Below, one piece after another: positions 5,108-7,892 of a stretch of 7,892 nucleotides of DNA. The DNA lies in the NCBI GenBank assembly GCA_024275215.1, contig JAJRZO010000036.1:1-7892 (forward strand), written 5' to 3'. Each line of letters starts with the position of its first letter. The first letter of the stretch is position 1. The stretch comes from Candidatus Zixiibacteriota bacterium. GTDB lineage: Bacteria; Zixibacteria; MSB-5A5; JAABVY01; JAHJOQ01. Both the position numbers and the translations under genes were made by a program. The notes below the pieces were generated by a model. The model saw only the letters and a program-made list of their open reading frames with translations. It was not told the DNA's origin and did no database searches.

Positions 5108-7345
5108 CTACTTGGCGGATAATGCGGTGGTTACGGACACATCGGTTCCTCCAAAACTCATCCTGATCGCGCCGAGTTTCTGTGTGTCCAGGAGTTGCAC
5201 TCCGAAACTGTGCATTTGTTGAGCAAGAAAGTCGAGATCGACATGGTCCCTCCACATACGATAATTGTAGATAACAACTACTGATGGCGCAAGCTGCCTG
5301 ATTCGGTCAAAATACATCGAAACAGAATGATCAGGATACGGCAGAGCAAGAATATCCGATGATGAAATGCTGTCCGCTTCAGGTGAGTTGAGCCAGTCCC
5401 AGGAAGAGAGCCACAACAATGCGTGATCTTTCAGCATAACATAAGCCTGTTCAACGCCCAATTTCGATCTCCACAGGTGAATTGAATACTCGCCATCGGA
5501 TGACGACTCGATTGCCGGCAAAGATTCCATTCCCCGGGCTGTCTGCTTTGATGTATCAATTGTTTCGCTTGATGAACAGATCGCAAACAGCTCCGGTTTG
5601 TCCGCACCTTCACCGGAGAGATACGGCATGATTACGCGCTCGACCTGATCGAACCCGTTACTTGATCGTGCGTTTGTCAGCATGAAATCGTAATCGGGCG
5701 GAATACGAATGTGCATAGCCGTCTCCTGCCCCAGGTCGAGAAATGTAACCTGCGTATTTGAGCTGACCTCTCTTGCGACGACTCTCCACACGAACATATT
5801 CGCCCAGACAAGCACAACCAACAGCAGATAGCGAAGCGACTTTGTCGATCTGAACGCACCATACAGCAGAAACAGTGTAGCGTAGAACAGTATAATATCG
5901 GTCAGGCTCGGCGCACCAACTGAGAGCTTCACAACCGGCAACGATGCAAAGAAATCGACAAGCCATATCGAAATATGCAGCGACAACTGTGTAAACACCG
6001 CCAGCAGATCACCCAGTACCGGCACCGGTGCAAACAGAACAAGCAGCATCGACATCGTGACTGATAGCGATGCAAATGGTATCACCAGCAAATTGGAAAC
6101 AAACGTAATCAATGGGATTGTTCCGAAATACCACGCGAGAATCGGAGCAACCATTATTTGCACTACGATAGATGACGCAAGTATCATCAAGCCATATCGA
6201 AACATCTTCTTCCATATTCCCGTCACACTGCCTGAGCGTGGCATCATACCTTTCAGGAAATAGACGAGACTAAATGCCGCAGCGAATGACAACTGGAAAC
6301 CGACATCGAACAGCATCATGGGATTGATCATCAGGATCAGAAGCGCGGCAACCGCAATGATATTCAGCAAACTTGTCTTTCGATAGACAATCCTGCCGAT
6401 CAGCACAAGCCCGATCATCAATGATGCACGCACAACCGAGGGTTGATTAAACGACAACTGACAGAATACGACTATCACACCAAGCGACAGAATGTCAACA
6501 ATACGCCGTTTGACACCGGCAAACCTGAACAGGAAAACAAGTGTCCCAATCACAAGCGCGACATTGGAACCTGACACCGCGAGAAGATGCAGTGTGCCGG
6601 TATCTCTGAATCTCTTATAAAGTTGCTGAGGGATAAACCTCGTCTCGCCGATCAGAAATCCCGCGACAAGATACTGCTCGCTGCCCGCTAATTTTTTCCT
6701 GAAAACATCGAGAATGTATTCTCTCAGTGGTATGATAAATCCTGAGAGGAATCGATTGCCCCCGCCATGTTCGAGCACTCTCGCCTGCTCGCTGTGTTTC
6801 ACGCTGATGTACGAGTTGATACGTTTGAGCATCAAGTATCGCCTGTAGTCGAAACCGTGGAAATTTCTTTTCTCGATTGGAGTACCAAGATAACCTTTCA
6901 CGGCAATCTTATCAGCATAGTTGAAACGATCATCGAGATAAGCAATTCGCACGAGCAACAATCCCGATGTCGGGATCGGTTCATCGGTGATGTACAGGGT
7001 ATCGCATTCCACGGTAAGATAGGTCTTATCCGGGCGCATATCCGGTTCTCTTACAATCCGACCGATCACCATCACCTGCTCAGGGAGATCGTTGAAACCG
7101 GAGATATGATTCGGAGGAAAATTAACAGCGCTTAAATTATACCTGAAAACACCGAGCAGGACAAGGCTGACAGCTCCGATGGAAATAAGCCAGCGAATCG
7201 ATTTCCTGTACAGCGCGATTAGTACACCAACAAGCGCAACTGTAAGAATACAAAACGAAATAAAATCAGCGGGATGAAAAACAGTTCCGGCAAGTATTCC
7301 GAGAATAAGAAACAGGCAGGCTGCCGCGGCAGGATATTTCAGCAT
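5108..7345 (-). CDS. comEC: ComEC/Rec2 DNA-uptake channel with degenerate C-terminal metallo-beta-lactamase-like domain
   Basis: Inner-membrane channel through which single-stranded DNA enters during natural transformation. The 745 residues cover the full family layout. There are N-terminal membrane helices (about 5-68), a DUF4131/OB-like periplasmic region (about 85-200), and the competence domain (about 225-490) with HLLAVSGSNVALVIG at 253-267, DVGFQLSFAA at 347-356 and a NLLVIPF helix at 418-424. A C-terminal region from 533 begins VTFLDLGQETA, matching the beta-lactamase-like start (usually VGQGDA). In that domain the expected HxxDH is replaced by SSSETID (591-597), the DGG loop by TNARSS, and HHGS by PYPDHS (669-674), so metal binding is probably lost. 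The first base of its ATG-containing overlap (TAATG) is shared with the murJ stop, implying coupled translation. The channel call is firm; whether it still supports transformation is not known. Confidence 0.95.
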   Translation of the reverse strand: MLKYPAAAACLFLILGILAGTVFHPADFISFCILTVALVGVLIALYRKSIRWLISIGAVSLVLLGVFRYNLSAVNFPPNHISGFNDLPEQVMVIGRIVREPDMRPDKTYLTVECDTLYITDEPIPTSGLLLVRIAYLDDRFNYADKIAVKGYLGTPIEKRNFHGFDYRRYLMLKRINSYISVKHSEQARVLEHGGGNRFLSGFIIPLREYILDVFRKKLAGSEQYLVAGFLIGETRFIPQQLYKRFRDTGTLHLLAVSGSNVALVIGTLVFLFRFAGVKRRIVDILSLGVIVVFCQLSFNQPSVVRASLMIGLVLIGRIVYRKTSLLNIIAVAALLILMINPMMLFDVGFQLSFAAAFSLVYFLKGMMPRSGSVTGIWKKMFRYGLMILASSIVVQIMVAPILAWYFGTIPLITFVSNLLVIPFASLSVTMSMLLVLFAPVPVLGDLLAVFTQLSLHISIWLVDFFASLPVVKLSVGAPSLTDIILFYATLFLLYGAFRSTKSLRYLLLVVLVWANMFVWRVVAREVSSNTQVTFLDLGQETAMHIRIPPDYDFMLTNARSSNGFDQVERVIMPYLSGEGADKPELFAICSSSETIDTSKQTARGMESLPAIESSSDGEYSIHLWRSKLGVEQAYVMLKDHALLWLSSWDWLNSPEADSISSSDILALPYPDHSVSMYFDRIRQLAPSVVVIYNYRMWRDHVDLDFLAQQMHSFGVQLLDTQKLGAIRMSFGGTDVSVTTALSAK

Positions 7346-7892
7346 TATTTCGATTTCCGAATCAGGGAAAACAAAGAATTCAACTCTGTCATCCTGAAAA
7401 CTTTCGCAATCAACAAGTAAACCCCGGCTGTCACCGAGAGCATCACCAGAGTGTATACGAGCCAGTCGAGTATGCTTCCGTTGATCGTGTCAAGCGGAAT
7501 TGCGCGCTGCCCCAGAATCAGCAGGATCGATATAACAATTGCCGACAGCACGATCTTTGCAATTGATCTGCCAAAGTCTTTAACGGAAAAAACAGGAATT
7601 CGGCGACATAACAGTGCGAGGAGCAAAAGAAAATTCAGCGAGCCTGAACATGCGACAGCGAGGCATAGTCCTCTGAAATCGAGACTCCTTATGAAAAGCA
7701 GGCTCAGAGCGATATTAACTATAACTGATGCCACCGACACCACGACTGGAATTCGTGTTTCTTTCATAGCATAAAACATCGGGACAGTAATTCGCACGCC
7801 GGAAAATGCAAACAGGCCGATAGCATAAAAAGCCAGAGCCGATGCCGTGTTAACCGTATCTGCGTGGGTGAATTGGCTGTGCTGATAGAGCA
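7345..7892 (-). CDS. murJ: MurJ (MviN) lipid II flippase, C-terminal part (5' end outside window)
   Basis: Inner-membrane flippase of the MOP superfamily that moves lipid II outward for peptidoglycan synthesis. The frame is open to the right edge, so only the last 181 residues are seen out of the usual 500-odd. The first visible residues, LYQHSQFTHADTVNTASAL, match the conserved MurJ F-x-H/R-G-x-F-T-xx-D-T segment, and VPMFYAMKETRIPV soon after matches the typical P-x-FYA-x-x-D/E-T-x-x-P motif. Several hydrophobic helices follow, ending in RKSK. The conserved Gly of the first motif is Ser here. It shares the overlapping TAATG with comEC downstream. An internal ATG at 7797 is not the real start, because the homology continues upstream of it without a stop. 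Confidence 0.93.
   Translation of the reverse strand, partial: LYQHSQFTHADTVNTASALAFYAIGLFAFSGVRITVPMFYAMKETRIPVVVSVASVIVNIALSLLFIRSLDFRGLCLAVACSGSLNFLLLLALLCRRIPVFSVKDFGRSIAKIVLSAIVISILLILGQRAIPLDTINGSILDWLVYTLVMLSVTAGVYLLIAKVFRMTELNSLFSLIRKSK

Overview
Every gene recognised here lies on the minus strand, so the window reads from right (7892) to left (1). The content is chromosomal and bacterial: a lipid II flippase (murJ) and a DNA-uptake channel (comEC), followed by a tight cluster built around an MglA-type Ras-like GTPase and three roadblock/LC7 proteins. MglA, multiple roadblock proteins and DUF4388 (PATAN) proteins together are typical of delta-proteobacteria/Myxococcota and of uncultured FCB-group lineages such as candidate Zixibacteria. 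I lean to the latter kind of organism, but weakly, because no rRNA or phylogenetic marker is present. Codon use looks uniform. I see no mobile element, tRNA, rRNA or CRISPR array.

Right part (7892-5108): the C-terminal third of MurJ runs in from the right edge and its stop overlaps the comEC start by one base (TAATG). The 745-residue ComEC has an intact OB-like region and an intact membrane competence domain. Its C-terminal metallo-beta-lactamase-like domain appears to have lost all the metal-binding histidine motifs.

Gap (5107-4949): 159 bases, the longest non-coding stretch here. It holds weak hairpins just after comEC and a 7-bp inverted repeat whose arms are two helical turns apart. It is the likely boundary between two transcription units.

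Left part (4948-1): six genes with short gaps or a small overlap, probably one operon. In order of transcription they are a DUF4388/PATAN protein with an extra C-terminal helical region, a small membrane protein of unknown function, a TPR-roadblock fusion, a four-helix membrane-anchored roadblock protein, a free single-domain roadblock protein (MglB-like), and an MglA GTPase. The GTPase keeps the catalytic and effector residues at the same numbers as I recall for Myxococcus xanthus MglA and then carries an unusually long Pro/Thr/Ser/Glu-rich tail that leaves the window still open.

How they may work together (inference): the roadblock proteins would act as GAP, scaffold or membrane-recruitment partners of the GTPase, one at the membrane, one through a TPR adaptor and one soluble. 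The PATAN protein would be an upstream or downstream adaptor. Such a module could control polarity, motility or another spatial process. The set of differently anchored roadblock proteins around one tailed MglA is the most interesting thing in the window.
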